Positions 7,856 to 15,910 are shown, counted from the stretch's first letter. The stretch: 64,000 nt of DNA from Hymenobacter cheonanensis (GCF_030581075.1 NZ_JAUQSW010000013.1:62001-126000), one strand, 5' to 3'. A program made the numbers and translations. Notes: generated by a model from the sequence alone, not told the origin.

Positions 7856-8504
7856 ACAGGGAGCCGTAGCGCTCCCGGCATAGGGTAAGCAGCCGCGCGG
7901 CGGCTGGGGGCAGCGGCTGGTCGGGGCGGCGCACGCTCACCAGCGGGCGCGTCAGGCGCAGCCCCAGCACCCACACTTCTTCTAGTGCGCCGGCCAGCAG
8001 CTCGCGGGCCACCGCCCGGCGCGGCAGCAGCCCGATGGTACCCGGCGCGGCCAACAGGCGCTCCTTGATGGCCGCCAGCTGCGGCAGGTAGCGCACCTGC
8101 GGCAGCGCGGCCAGCTCCACGCCGTGCGCCTGCCGCAAGTGCTGCTCGATGCAGGCCAGCGTACCCGACCCCGGCTCGCGCAGCGCCAGCGGCCCGGCCA
8201 GCACCTGGGCCAGCGGCAACGGGCGCGGCGGGGGGCCGCCAGGGGTAGCCTGGCGCACGGCCACCAGCTCGTCGTGCAGCAGGTGCTCGTAGTGCAGGCG
8301 GGGGCAGCGCTCCAGGCCTTCCACAAAGCCCAAATCCAGCTCGCCCCGGCGCAGGCAGTCGGCCACCTGGCCGGTGGGCAGGTGACGCAGCTGCACCTGC
8401 AGGCCGGGCAGCTGCCGTTGCAGGCTGGCCAGCAAAACGGGCAGCACGTAGCCGCTCAGCGTGGCGCTGGCTCCTAGGCGCAGCACCAGGGAATCGGATG
8501 ACAT
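7851..8504 (-). CDS. LysR-type effector-binding domain without HTH (truncated LysR paralogue)
   Basis: 217 residues from the ATG at 8504 (MSSDSLVLRLGASATLSGYV); an in-frame ATG at 8552 adds 16 unremarkable residues. The whole protein aligns with the C-terminal domain of the full LysR gene at 9928-10857, for example RRGELDLGFVEG against LRGELDLGFVEG, and LREPGSGTL against LRERGSGTL. The N-terminal winged helix-turn-helix of about 85 residues is missing, and no HTH-like remnant was recognised upstream. It may be a pseudogene or a free effector domain that modulates the full-length regulator. It carries its own operator-like motif at 8646-8670. Confidence 0.75.
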   Translation of the reverse strand: MSSDSLVLRLGASATLSGYVLPVLLASLQRQLPGLQVQLRHLPTGQVADCLRRGELDLGFVEGLERCPRLHYEHLLHDELVAVRQATPGGPPPRPLPLAQVLAGPLALREPGSGTLACIEQHLRQAHGVELAALPQVRYLPQLAAIKERLLAAPGTIGLLPRRAVARELLAGALEEVWVLGLRLTRPLVSVRRPDQPLPPAAARLLTLCRERYGSLS

Positions 8505-8645
8505 CGGGGCGGGTGGTAAAAAGTAGCCGGGCGGCCTGTTCCGCCCGGCCAATCAACTGCCAGCCAGCCCGCTAGTACCAGGCGGCCGGCGTTGATTGTG
8601 CGTCAAAATTACCTGGCTACCCCGCACCTTGTGTATTCCAAATGC

Positions 8646-8670
8646 TTATTCAGCATAACCAAAAATTATG
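8646..8670 (-). promoter_or_regulatory. Operator-like motif, copy B (upstream of HTH-less LysR gene)
   Basis: TTAT-tcagc-ATAACC-aaaa-ATTATG, the same spacing as copy A with the last half-site slightly decayed. It lies 142 bp upstream of the ATG at 8504, between that gene and the small acidic protein gene. Confidence 0.6.
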
Positions 8671-8713
8671 GATAGGCGTCTGCCAGCTGCTTGTTCCCAG
8701 TCCCTAAATGCCG

Positions 8714-8757
8714 CCTGCCCGGCTGCCAGCTGGCCAAACCAACGGCAACCGGGCAGG
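8714..8757 (-). terminator. Hairpin downstream of the small acidic protein gene (8784)
   Basis: Nine-base perfect arms CCTGCCCGG (8714-8722) and CCGGGCAGG (8749-8757), extended inward by TGCC/GGCA after a one-base bulge. It starts 27 bp past the stop at 8784. The following T content on the minus strand is weak, so this is a terminator-like hairpin rather than a certain terminator. Confidence 0.5.
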
Positions 8758-8783
8758 GGCCTAGGCACGCGGCCAGCCGGGCG

Positions 8784-9170
8784 CTACAGGCTGGTTTGCT
8801 CGTTTTTCAGGTCGTACACGTCGCCACCGGCGTAGCGGGGGTCGTCGAGGGCGTAGGCGGCGCGCTCCACGTCGTCGTCGGCCCCGTGGGCGGCGATGAT
8901 GGCAGCGGTAGCCTGGTTTTGCTCCACGTGGCCAACCTGCTGGGCGGGGTCGGCCTGGGCATCGCTCATGCAGTAGTGCTCCGTATTGGCGGCGTGCTTG
9001 CCGCGAAACGCGCTGAACTCGTCGGGGTTATCGTTGGAGCCGTCGTAGCTGGTTGCGCGGTAGGTGCGGGGCGCGTGGGGGTCGGCGGGGTGGCCGAAGT
9101 CGCCGTAGTGGGGCGTGCCGGCGTGGGCTTCGGCGGCGGGGGTAGCGGGGTTTTCGGGGTGCTGGCTCAT
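8784..9170 (-). CDS. Small acidic protein of unknown family (paralogue 1)
   Basis: 128 residues from the ATG at 9170 (MSQHPENPATP); an upstream in-frame ATG at 9272 would add 34 basic residues with no counterpart in the paralogue, so it was not chosen. Soluble, acidic, His- and Asp-rich, no signal peptide. It shares AHAGTPHYGxFGxPA near the N-terminus and a C-terminal block (DPAQQxGHxxQNxAT ... DVERAAxAxDDPRYAGGDxxDLKxEQT) with the protein at 9449-9829. No known domain was recognised. An operator-like motif lies 135 bp upstream at 9305-9333, suggesting co-regulation with the sulfur exporter. Confidence 0.75.
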   Translation of the reverse strand: MSQHPENPATPAAEAHAGTPHYGDFGHPADPHAPRTYRATSYDGSNDNPDEFSAFRGKHAANTEHYCMSDAQADPAQQVGHVEQNQATAAIIAAHGADDDVERAAYALDDPRYAGGDVYDLKNEQTSL

Positions 9171-9304
9171 GCGTGAAAAGAGCAAAAGAGGTGATTGGAA
9201 AAAGCTAGTAGCCACGTTGTAGCCGCGCCGCCGAATCGCCCAGTGGGCACTGACAGGGGCTGGCGAACTCAAAAGTAGCGGGCGAACTGCGTGGTCAGGT
9301 TATT

Positions 9305-9333
9305 CAAAATAGTTATTACGAATAACCATTTTG
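9305..9333 (-). promoter_or_regulatory. Operator-like palindrome, copy C (upstream of small acidic protein 1)
   Basis: A 29-bp palindrome with arms CAAAATxGTTATT and AATAACxATTTTG around a 3-bp centre. Its core GTTAT-N5-ATAACC matches copies A, B and D; the third half-site is absent. It lies 135 bp upstream of the ATG at 9170. Confidence 0.65.
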
Positions 9334-9369
9334 AGCAGTCTGTTGACAGCTCAGCGCCCGAAAACCAGG

Positions 9370-9411
9370 CGTTTCCCGCTTCCGGTTCTGCGCGTAGGTA
9401 GAAGGGAAACG
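9370..9411 (-). terminator. Hairpin downstream of small acidic protein 2
   Basis: Arms CGTTTCCC (9370-9377) and GGGAAACG (9404-9411), with TTC/GAA pairing further in, 38 bp past the stop at 9449. On the minus strand it is followed by CCTGGTTTTC, a weak T-run. Terminator-like. Confidence 0.45.
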
Positions 9412-9448
9412 GGGGACGGCTAGTGTCTAGGCGTAGCATAGGCTTGTC

Positions 9449-9829
9449 CTAAAAGCCCGTCTGCTCGTCTTTTAAATCGAATTTGTCGCCGCCCGCATAG
9501 CGCGGGTCGTCCTCGGCAAAGGCGGCGCGCTCCACATCTTCGTCCTTGCCCTGGGCGGCCAGCACGGCGTCGGTAGCCCGGTTCTGGTCGGCGTGGCCGC
9601 GCTGCTGGGCAGGGTCGTAGGGGCCGGTTTCGCAGCCGCCGTGGGTGCCTTCGGGGTCCATGTAGCCGCCCACGTATTGGCGGTTAGGGTGGTGCTCCGG
9701 GGTAGCGGGCACGGTGGCCGGGTCGCCAAAGGTACCGTAGTGCGGGGTGCCGGCGTGGGCACTGTCGGCGGCGGGGTGGGCGGTTTCCGGCGTGGGCTGT
9801 TCGGCGTCGGGGGCGGGGTGGTTTCGCAT
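9449..9829 (-). CDS. Small acidic protein of unknown family (paralogue 2)
   Basis: 126-residue paralogue of the protein at 8784-9170. The last 55 residues are mostly conserved between the two (DPAQQ, QNxAT, DVERAA, DDPRYAGGD, DLKxEQT), while the middle differs (QYVGGYMDPEGTHGGCETG here). Acidic and soluble, without signal peptide or membrane segment. An operator-like motif at 9927-9951 lies 98 bp upstream. Its position between two LysR genes and the parallel layout of both copies point to a duplicated regulator-plus-target unit. Function unknown. Confidence 0.77.
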   Translation of the reverse strand: MRNHPAPDAEQPTPETAHPAADSAHAGTPHYGTFGDPATVPATPEHHPNRQYVGGYMDPEGTHGGCETGPYDPAQQRGHADQNRATDAVLAAQGKDEDVERAAFAEDDPRYAGGDKFDLKDEQTGF

Positions 9830-9926
9830 GGTGAAAGGGGGAAATATGCGGGCTGTGCCGCTGGTAAGTAGCGGCTACGTAACCCTTCCACCTACGCCGG
9901 TTGTTCGCCCGGCGTTCAGTTGATTA

Positions 9927-9951
9927 GTTATCGCTTATTCCCTTTGGTTAT
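9927..9951 (-). promoter_or_regulatory. Operator-like motif, copy D (upstream of small acidic protein 2)
   Basis: GTTAT-cgctt-ATTCCC-ttt-GGTTAT, the same three-part spacing as copy A with changes in the middle element. It overlaps the stop codon of the full-length LysR gene, exactly as copy A overlaps the end of the HTH-less LysR gene. Confidence 0.6.
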
Positions 9952-10857
9952 GGAAACGCTGCCCTGGGCCTGCGCAAAGAGCCAGAACCGCTGGGCCGGG
10001 CGGGGCAGCGGCTGGCCCTGCACCCACACGGCCTCAAACTGCCGGGGCAGGGCCAGCCCGGCAATGGGCACCACTTCGAGCAGGCCCGCCGCCAGCTCGC
10101 GCGTCAGTGCCTGCCGCGACACAAACCCTAGGGCCGTGGGGGCCGCCTCTAGGTAGCTTTTGATGGCCTCCGTACTGTCAAGGTAAATAGCCACTTGCAG
10201 GTCGGAAAGCTTGATTTTGCGCTCACGCAAAGCCATTTCCAGCACTTCCAGCGTGCCGGAGCCGCGCTCGCGCAGCACCAGCGGGCTGGCCAGGGCCTCG
10301 GCCAGGGGTAGGGGCTTGGTGGGCGACCCGGCGGGCGTGGCCCGGCGCACGGCTACCAGCTCGTCGGGCAAGAGCAATTCGTAGTGCAGGTCGCGGCTTT
10401 TGGTGCGGCCCTCCACGAAGCCCAAATCCAGCTCGCCGCGCAGTAGCGCGTCGGCAATGCGCTCGGAATTAGCATTAAATAAGGTAAGCTGCACCTGCGG
10501 GTAGCGGGCCTGAAAGGCCGGTAGCCAGCCCGGCAGCACGTACTGGCTCAGGGTGGTGCTGGCCCCCAGGCGCAGGCGGCCGGCGGCTTCTTCGGGGTCG
10601 CGCAGGCCCGCCAATTGCTCGTCGAGCTGCTGGGCCGAGGCGGCCACGGCCTCGGCGTGGGCGTGCAGCAGGCGGCCGGCCTCGGTGAGGCTTACGCGGT
10701 TGCCGCGCCGCTCCAGCAGGCGCTGGCCGTACTGGGCCTCCAGCTCCCGGATGTGCTTGGTGACGGCTGGCTGACTCACGAACAGCTCCTGGCCGGCCTT
10801 GGTAAAGCTCAGGTGCCGCGCCACGGCGGCGAATACGCGCAAGCGAAAATCGGACAT
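9928..10857 (-). CDS. LysR family transcriptional regulator
   Basis: Full-length LysR regulator of 309 residues. The N-terminal winged HTH is clear (LRVFAAVARHLSFTKAGQEL, then VSQPAVTKHIRELEA), followed by a linker helix and the effector-binding domain (LRLGASTTLSQYVLP, LRGELDLGFVEG, LRERGSGTLEVLE). The family resembles CysL/YeiE/CbbR-type regulators. It is divergent from the CaCA antiporter gene with 86 bp between starts. Likely targets are the four genes carrying the GTTAT/ATAACC motif on the minus strand (inference). The effector may be a sulfur oxyanion such as sulfite. Confidence 0.92.
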   Translation of the reverse strand: MSDFRLRVFAAVARHLSFTKAGQELFVSQPAVTKHIRELEAQYGQRLLERRGNRVSLTEAGRLLHAHAEAVAASAQQLDEQLAGLRDPEEAAGRLRLGASTTLSQYVLPGWLPAFQARYPQVQLTLFNANSERIADALLRGELDLGFVEGRTKSRDLHYELLLPDELVAVRRATPAGSPTKPLPLAEALASPLVLRERGSGTLEVLEMALRERKIKLSDLQVAIYLDSTEAIKSYLEAAPTALGFVSRQALTRELAAGLLEVVPIAGLALPRQFEAVWVQGQPLPRPAQRFWLFAQAQGSVSITKGNKR

Positions 10858-10943
10858 GGGCGCGAAGGTCGGGGCCGTAGCGCGGATTTTCCGGCAAAAA
10901 GGGCGGGCGGGCCGTATGGGCCTCCTACTTTACCTGCTCCCGC

Positions 10944-11996
10944 ATGTTCGCACACTTATCTATTCCCCTGTTGCTGCTGGCCTTTGCGGCGGCCGGGGCG
11001 GCCGTCTGGGTGGCCGGCATTTACCTGGCCAATACTACCTCGGTGCTGGCCAAGCGCTTCGGGCTGGGCCAGGCGCTGGGCGGCCTGCTGCTGCTGGCCG
11101 TGGTCACCAACCTGCCCGAGCTGGCCATCACGGTCAGCGCCGCCCTGAGCCAGCACCTGGAGCTGGCCATCGGCAACATCCTGGGCGGCATTGCGATGCA
11201 GACGCTGGTGCTGGTGGTGCTCGACGTATTTGGCCTGGGCAAAAAAGCGGCCCTCACTTACCGGGCCGCCTCGCTGGCGCTGGCGCTGGAAGGCGTGCTG
11301 GTGCTGGCCGTGCTGGCGGCCGTGCTGGTGGGCAGCCAACTGCCGGCCGCCGTTATCGTGGCCCGCGCGACCCCGGCGGGCCTGCTCATCCTAGGGCTCT
11401 GGGTGGTGGGCCTGTGGCTGATTGGGAAAGCGCAAAAAGGCTTGCCCTGGCAGGCGCACGACGCGGCCCCAACTGGCAGCCCGCCGCCTAAGCCCCCGGC
11501 CCCGGCCCAACCACAGCCCCCGGCCAGCACCGGGCGCACGGGGCTCGTATTCCTGGCTTCGGCCGTGGTGACACTGGTGGCCGGCGTGGTGCTGGAGCGC
11601 AGCGGCGACGCCTTGGCCACCCACTGGGGTTTGAGCGGCCTGCTGTTTGGGGCCACGGTGCTGGCGGCGGCTACCTCGCTGCCCGAGGTATCGACTGGCC
11701 TGGCCTCGATGAAAGCGGGCGCGTATGAGCTGGCCGTCAGCGATATTTTTGGGGGCAACGCCTTTTTGCCGGTGCTGTTTGTGGTGGCCAGCGCGCTCTC
11801 GGGCCAGGCCGCGCTGCCCCACGCCGGCAAGGCTGACCTCTACCTCACAGGCCTGGGCATGCTGCTCACCTGCGTGTACGTCTATGGGCTGGTTTTCCGG
11901 CCGCAGCGGCAGGTGGCCCGCATGGGCCTCGACTCGCTGGCAGTGCTCGCGCTATATGCGCTGGGTATGCTGGGGCTGCTGGCTATCAGTCACTAA
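10944..11996 (+). CDS. CaCA-superfamily sodium/calcium exchanger-type antiporter
   Basis: Inner-membrane cation exchanger of 350 residues with two homologous halves of about five membrane segments. Each half has its acidic ion-binding motif: TNLPE59 in the first and TSLPE248 in the second. A Pro-rich cytosolic loop of about 35 residues (around 170-200, PPPKPPAPAQPQPP) joins them. The start ATG at 10944 directly precedes the first hydrophobic segment. It lies 25 bp upstream of the phosphoglycerate mutase gene. Ion specificity (calcium, sodium, proton) is not shown by the sequence. It may assist ion homeostasis in the fluoride-resistance region downstream. Confidence 0.87.
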   Translation: MFAHLSIPLLLLAFAAAGAAVWVAGIYLANTTSVLAKRFGLGQALGGLLLLAVVTNLPELAITVSAALSQHLELAIGNILGGIAMQTLVLVVLDVFGLGKKAALTYRAASLALALEGVLVLAVLAAVLVGSQLPAAVIVARATPAGLLILGLWVVGLWLIGKAQKGLPWQAHDAAPTGSPPPKPPAPAQPQPPASTGRTGLVFLASAVVTLVAGVVLERSGDALATHWGLSGLLFGATVLAAATSLPEVSTGLASMKAGAYELAVSDIFGGNAFLPVLFVVASALSGQAALPHAGKADLYLTGLGMLLTCVYVYGLVFRPQRQVARMGLDSLAVLALYALGMLGLLAISH

Positions 11997-12021
11997 CAAC
12001 CCTACTACTTTTCCCTACCCC

Positions 12022-12714
12022 ATGCCCGACATCGTTTTGCTTCGCCACGGCGAGAGCACCACCAATTTGGCCAACGTCTTCACCGGCTGGACCGACGTGG
12101 ACCTCACGCCCCAGGGCGTGGCCGAGGCCCACCGCGCCGGCCAGCTGCTGCACAAGCACGGTTTCCGCTTCGACGTGGGCTACACTTCCTACCTCAAGCG
12201 CACCATCAAAACGATGGACATCGTGCTGGAAGAGCTGGACCTGCTCTGGATTCCGGTGCAGAAGACCTGGCGGCTCAATGAGCGCTTCTACGGGGCGCTG
12301 CAGGGCCAGAACAAGGCCGCCGCCGAAGCCCAGTACGGGGCCGGGCAGGTACTGCTGTGGCGGCGCGACCCCTACGCGCACCCGCCTGCCATCACGCCCG
12401 CCGACCCGCGCTACCCCGGCCACGACCCGCGCTACCAGCACCTCACCGACCGCGAGCTGCCCCTGACCGAGAACCTGAGCGAAACGCTGGCCCGCGTCCT
12501 GCCCTTCTGGACCGAGACGGTAATGCCCGCCCTGCGCCAGCGGCAAAAAGTTATCGTCTGCGCCCACGGTAACAGCCTGCGGGCCCTAGTGCAGTACATC
12601 GACAAGCTCACCGACGAGCAGGTGACCCAGCTCGACATCGTAACCGGCGTGCCGATGGTGTACCAGCTCAATGACAACCTGGAGCGGGTAAACCATTATT
12701 TGCTAACGGAATAG
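12022..12714 (+). CDS. gpmA: 2,3-bisphosphoglycerate-dependent phosphoglycerate mutase
   Basis: Interconverts 3- and 2-phosphoglycerate in glycolysis, the step before enolase. 230 residues from the ATG at 12022 (MPDIVLLRHGEST). The phospho-histidine is H9 in LRHGE; E87 in LNERFYGALQG and H182 in CAHGNSLRALV complete the active site. Length is slightly under that of E. coli GpmA. It follows the antiporter by 25 bp and converges on the next gene with a gap of only 2 bp. Its placement near enolase, a fluoride target, suggests it belongs functionally to the fluoride region (inference). Confidence 0.95.
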   Translation: MPDIVLLRHGESTTNLANVFTGWTDVDLTPQGVAEAHRAGQLLHKHGFRFDVGYTSYLKRTIKTMDIVLEELDLLWIPVQKTWRLNERFYGALQGQNKAAAEAQYGAGQVLLWRRDPYAHPPAITPADPRYPGHDPRYQHLTDRELPLTENLSETLARVLPFWTETVMPALRQRQKVIVCAHGNSLRALVQYIDKLTDEQVTQLDIVTGVPMVYQLNDNLERVNHYLLTE

Positions 12715-12716
12715 GG

Positions 12717-13718
12717 CTACGGCAGCGCCGCCACCTGCGCGGCCAGTTGGGCCAGCTCCTGCTTCAGCAGCGCCACGCTGGCTTCGAGCTGGTCGTAGAA
12801 GTTGGCCCGCATTTGCAGCTCGCTGGCCGCGTAGGTGCCGCCGCGGCCGAAGAGCAGGTACAGCAGGCGCTGCCGGTCGGCGGAACTTCTAGCCCCTAGC
12901 TCGCCGGTGGTTTGCCAGCGGTGCAGCAGGGCTTCGCGCCGCGAAAGCGCGCCCGTCGCGCCAGCGGGGGCCGTGAGGTAGGCCCACACCGGCGCGGCCA
13001 GAGTGCGCGGCTGCGTAGTCACCGGCCCTAGGTCCACTAAGCCAATGTTGGCCAGCGCGTTGCGGCGGTGTGCGTAGGAAATGCGCGCATCGGGGACGTA
13101 GAGACTGAGCAACCCCAGCGCCGCCCCGGCCAGGCCAAACGCGATGCCAACCGGGCGGTAAATCGACTTGCGCACTTCCAGCAGCGCCAGCCCGCCGGTG
13201 ACGACCGTGCCCAGGGCCCCGAGCACGATGGCCAGCAGCGTGTAGCGCCGGATGCGGCGAGCGGCCTGGTCGAGCAGGTAATCGGCCACCTGGTCGGCGC
13301 GCTCCTCCTCGCAGTCCAGTTCGGCGGTGGTGCTGCCCACCAGCAGGGCCAGGGCCGCCAGCTGCTCGCCCACGCGCTGCCGGGCGCTCAGGCGGGCCAG
13401 CGAGCCAAGTGGGGCCGCCACCAGCTGATGCAGGGCCGGCGCCAGGCCGTAGCGGTTGGCAGCGGCCAGCGTGGGGGCCGTGAAGTGGCGGCGCAGCAGG
13501 GTATCGGCCGCTAGCTGCGGGGCCGTCAGCACCGGGCCGGGGAGCGCGTAAGGCAGCTCGGCGGGGGCACACGCCACGGCAGCCGCCGGCGCGTCCAGCG
13601 CCCGCGAAGCGCCTACCTGCGCTACCACGCAGCCGCTCAGCCAGGCCAGCAGGGCAAAGCCGGCCCCGGCCGCCGCACGCCACCGCCGGGCCGCAGACAA
13701 GAAAGGGAAACTGGTCAT
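12717..13718 (-). CDS. Putative membrane lipoprotein of unknown function
   Basis: 333 residues from the ATG at 13718; an ATG at 13760 would add 14 residues before the signal. The start gives a signal peptide with lipobox WLSG-C30. Two further membrane segments lie near residues 155-180 (LLAIVLGALGTVVTGGLALL) and 195-215. A helical N-terminal domain and a C-terminal coiled-coil-like helix (QLEASVALLKQELAQLAAQVA) flank them. No known family was recognised. It is the only minus-strand gene between gpmA and eriC, and its 5' end faces the fluoride riboswitch region. Confidence 0.65.
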   Translation of the reverse strand: MTSFPFLSAARRWRAAAGAGFALLAWLSGCVVAQVGASRALDAPAAAVACAPAELPYALPGPVLTAPQLAADTLLRRHFTAPTLAAANRYGLAPALHQLVAAPLGSLARLSARQRVGEQLAALALLVGSTTAELDCEEERADQVADYLLDQAARRIRRYTLLAIVLGALGTVVTGGLALLEVRKSIYRPVGIAFGLAGAALGLLSLYVPDARISYAHRRNALANIGLVDLGPVTTQPRTLAAPVWAYLTAPAGATGALSRREALLHRWQTTGELGARSSADRQRLLYLLFGRGGTYAASELQMRANFYDQLEASVALLKQELAQLAAQVAALP

Positions 13719-13837
13719 GGCAGCAGGCAAAGAAGCCTCCTTAACGGCCGGGCCCGCCACAGGTTTTTAGCAATAATAGCCGGCAGGCTGCCCAATTATC
13801 ACAACCCGCCCGTCGTCGCCTCGTATAAGGGCGCAGT

Positions 13838-13905
13838 ACGGTGATGGATTTCCACCGCGAACCGCCGGCGCCTGGTGCGCTGCGCTGATGATTCCTACGA
13901 GACGG
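13838..13905 (+). promoter_or_regulatory. Fluoride riboswitch (crcB motif)
   Basis: The leader shows the crcB RNA elements in order: GGTGATGGATTTCCACC at 13840-13856 (P1-side GATG and hairpin), CGAACCGCC at 13858-13866 (the AAC junction), and GCTGATGATTCCTAC at 13884-13898, which closes the fold. GGAT near 13846 can pair with ATTCC near 13891 as the pseudoknot. It lies 48-115 bp upstream of the eriC start. Known fluoride riboswitches turn on crcB, eriC-F and enolase genes, exactly the genes that follow. Fold assigned by eye. Confidence 0.88.
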
Positions 13906-13952
13906 CTGGCCCTGGTGGCTACGCCGAGTAGTTCATCTTAGCGTTCGCTCCC

Positions 13953-15266
13953 GTGGCTTATCACCCCCTTTACTCCCGCTTAGTACCCGCCCGTTTACGG
14001 GCCCTCTCGCCTACCCCCACGGCTTGGTTTGTGGGGCGCTGGCTGCTGCTCTCCAGCTTGGTCGGCGCGCTGGCCGGCACTGCCTCGGCCGGCTTCTTAG
14101 TGAGTTTGGAATGGGTGACGCGCTGGCGCGAAACCCACCCCTGGGCCCTGGCGCTGCTGCCGGTGGGCGGCCTGCTGGTGGGGCTGGCCTACCACCGCTT
14201 TGGCAACCGGGTGGTGAAGGGCAACAACTTGATTTTGGACGAAATACACGCCCCGAGCGAAGTAATTCCGCTGCGGCTGGTGCCGCTGGTGCTGGGCGGC
14301 ACGCTGCTCACGCACCTGTTTGGCGGCTCGGCGGGCCGCGAGGGCACGGCCGTGCAGATGGGCGGGGCGCTGGCCGACCAGCTTTCGCGCTGGCTGCCCC
14401 GGCGCGAGCGGCAGCTGCTACTCATCGCGGGCATGAGCGCGGGCTTCGCCTCCGTGTTTGGCACGCCGCTAGCCGGGGCCGTGTTCGGGCTGGAGGTGTT
14501 TCTGCTCGGCTCGATGCGCTACGAGGCCATTTTGCCCAGCTTTTTGGCCGCTATGGTGGCCGATGCCGTCACGCGGGCCTGGGGCGTGGGCCACACCGCC
14601 TACCCCGCGCTAGCGGCCCTGCCGCTCACGGCCCCAGGACTGGGCTGCACCCTGCTGGTGGGGGCCTTGTTTGGCCTCACGGCCCGCAGCTTCGCTACCC
14701 TCACCCACTGGATAAGTAAGCAGTTTGCCCGCATCGCCTACGCGCCGCTGCGGCCGGTGGTGGGCGGCGTGCTGGTAGCGGGCATCATGTGGGCGCTGGG
14801 CACCATGCGCTACGCTGGCCTGGGCGTGCCGGTCATCGTGGAGGCGTTTCAGCACCCGCTGCCGCCCCAGGATTTTGCCTGGAAGCTGGCCCTGACGGCC
14901 CTCACGCTGGGGGCGGGCTTCAAGGGCGGGGAGGTCACGCCGCTGTTTTTCATCGGGGCGGCGCTGGGCTCGGCGCTGGCCGTAGTGCTGCCGCTGCCGG
15001 TGGCGCTGCTGGCGGGCATGGGCTTTGTGGGGGTGTTTGCGGGTGCGGCCAATACGCCACTGGCCTGCCTGTTCATGGGCCTGGAGCTATTTGGTACCCA
15101 CGCGGGCATCTACCTGGGGCTGAGCTGCGTGGTGGCCTACCTGTTTTCGGGCCACAGCGGCATCTACTCCTCTCAGCAGGTGGGCCAGCCTAAGCACCCG
15201 CTGTTGGGCCGCCACCGGGGCCGCCGCCTGGGGGCGCTGCACCAGCCGGCCGACCGGCGGCCCTAG
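13953..15266 (+). CDS. eriC: CLC-F type fluoride/proton antiporter
   Basis: Exports fluoride across the inner membrane. 437 residues with the CLC fold. The selectivity motif GSGIP of chloride CLCs is replaced by G90-NNLI, the kind of change seen in fluoride-specific CLC-F proteins. The gating-glutamate motif is GGSAGRE130GT. Further CLC signatures are MSAGFASVFGTPLAGAVFG and GAGFKGGEVTPLFFIGAALG. The start is a GTG at 13953 just below the riboswitch. The C-terminal 25 residues are basic and may be a tail. It heads the presumed fluoride operon. Assignment rests on motif, riboswitch and crcB context together. Confidence 0.92.
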   Translation: MAYHPLYSRLVPARLRALSPTPTAWFVGRWLLLSSLVGALAGTASAGFLVSLEWVTRWRETHPWALALLPVGGLLVGLAYHRFGNRVVKGNNLILDEIHAPSEVIPLRLVPLVLGGTLLTHLFGGSAGREGTAVQMGGALADQLSRWLPRRERQLLLIAGMSAGFASVFGTPLAGAVFGLEVFLLGSMRYEAILPSFLAAMVADAVTRAWGVGHTAYPALAALPLTAPGLGCTLLVGALFGLTARSFATLTHWISKQFARIAYAPLRPVVGGVLVAGIMWALGTMRYAGLGVPVIVEAFQHPLPPQDFAWKLALTALTLGAGFKGGEVTPLFFIGAALGSALAVVLPLPVALLAGMGFVGVFAGAANTPLACLFMGLELFGTHAGIYLGLSCVVAYLFSGHSGIYSSQQVGQPKHPLLGRHRGRRLGALHQPADRRP

Positions 15267-15421
15267 GGCAGGCCGCGGCCTTTTTCTTCACCACCCTCCT
15301 TTTCCTCGCCATACTCGACCAGCTGCAAACCCTGGACACACGCCTGCTTCTGCTGGTCAACGGCCACCACACGCCCTTCTGGGACGGCCTGCTGTGGTGG
15401 GCAAGCCAGACGTTTACCTGG

Positions 15422-15910
15422 GTGCCGTTCTACGCCGCGCTGCTGGCCGTGCTGGTGGGCAGCTTCGGCCGGCGGGCCTGGGTGCTGGTGCCGCTGATTG
15501 CGGTGCTTATTCTGGCCAGCGACCAGCTGGCATCCGGGCTGCTCAAGCCCTGGGCGCACCGGCTGCGGCCCAGCCACGAGCCCGGTCTGGTGGGGCAGCT
15601 GCACCTGCTGCACGGCTACCGGGGCGGCCCCTACGGCTTCGTGTCGTCGCACGCAGGCAATGTGTTTGCGCTGGCGTTTTACTTGTTTTTCACGGCCCGG
15701 CACCGGCTGCCGGGGCTAGCCTGGGTGCTATTCCCCTGGGCGGCACTGGTGGCCTACAGCCGGGTGTACCTGGGTGTGCACTACCCTTCCGACGTGCTGG
15801 TGCCCGCGCTGCTGAGCCTGCCCCTGGCCTACGGCGTGAGTTGGCTCTATACCTGGATTATCGCGCGCTATGTGCCACTTTCCCCCGCTTCTTCCCCACC
15901 AGTTGTCTGA
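15422..15910 (+). CDS. PAP2-family membrane phosphatase
   Basis: Integral membrane phosphatase or haloperoxidase-fold enzyme. The three catalytic motifs are present: KPWAHRLRP, then SSHAGN (for PSGH), then SRVYLGVHYPSD. The GTG at 15422 is the first usual start in frame, giving 162 residues. However, family-like sequence (LDQLQTLDTRLLLLVNG) continues upstream in the same open frame to about 15311 with no ATG, GTG or TTG, so the true start may be a rare codon and overlap the eriC end region closely. It overlaps the next gene by TGATG. Substrate unknown; pyrophosphate or undecaprenyl-pyrophosphate are possibilities. Confidence 0.82.
   Translation: MPFYAALLAVLVGSFGRRAWVLVPLIAVLILASDQLASGLLKPWAHRLRPSHEPGLVGQLHLLHGYRGGPYGFVSSHAGNVFALAFYLFFTARHRLPGLAWVLFPWAALVAYSRVYLGVHYPSDVLVPALLSLPLAYGVSWLYTWIIARYVPLSPASSPPVV

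Noticed and set aside
15394..15909. First part of a 325-residue plus-strand frame upstream of the hypothetical gene
   Set aside because: This portion is out of frame with the PAP2 gene and is Ala/Arg/Gly-rich; only the part from 15910 is credible.
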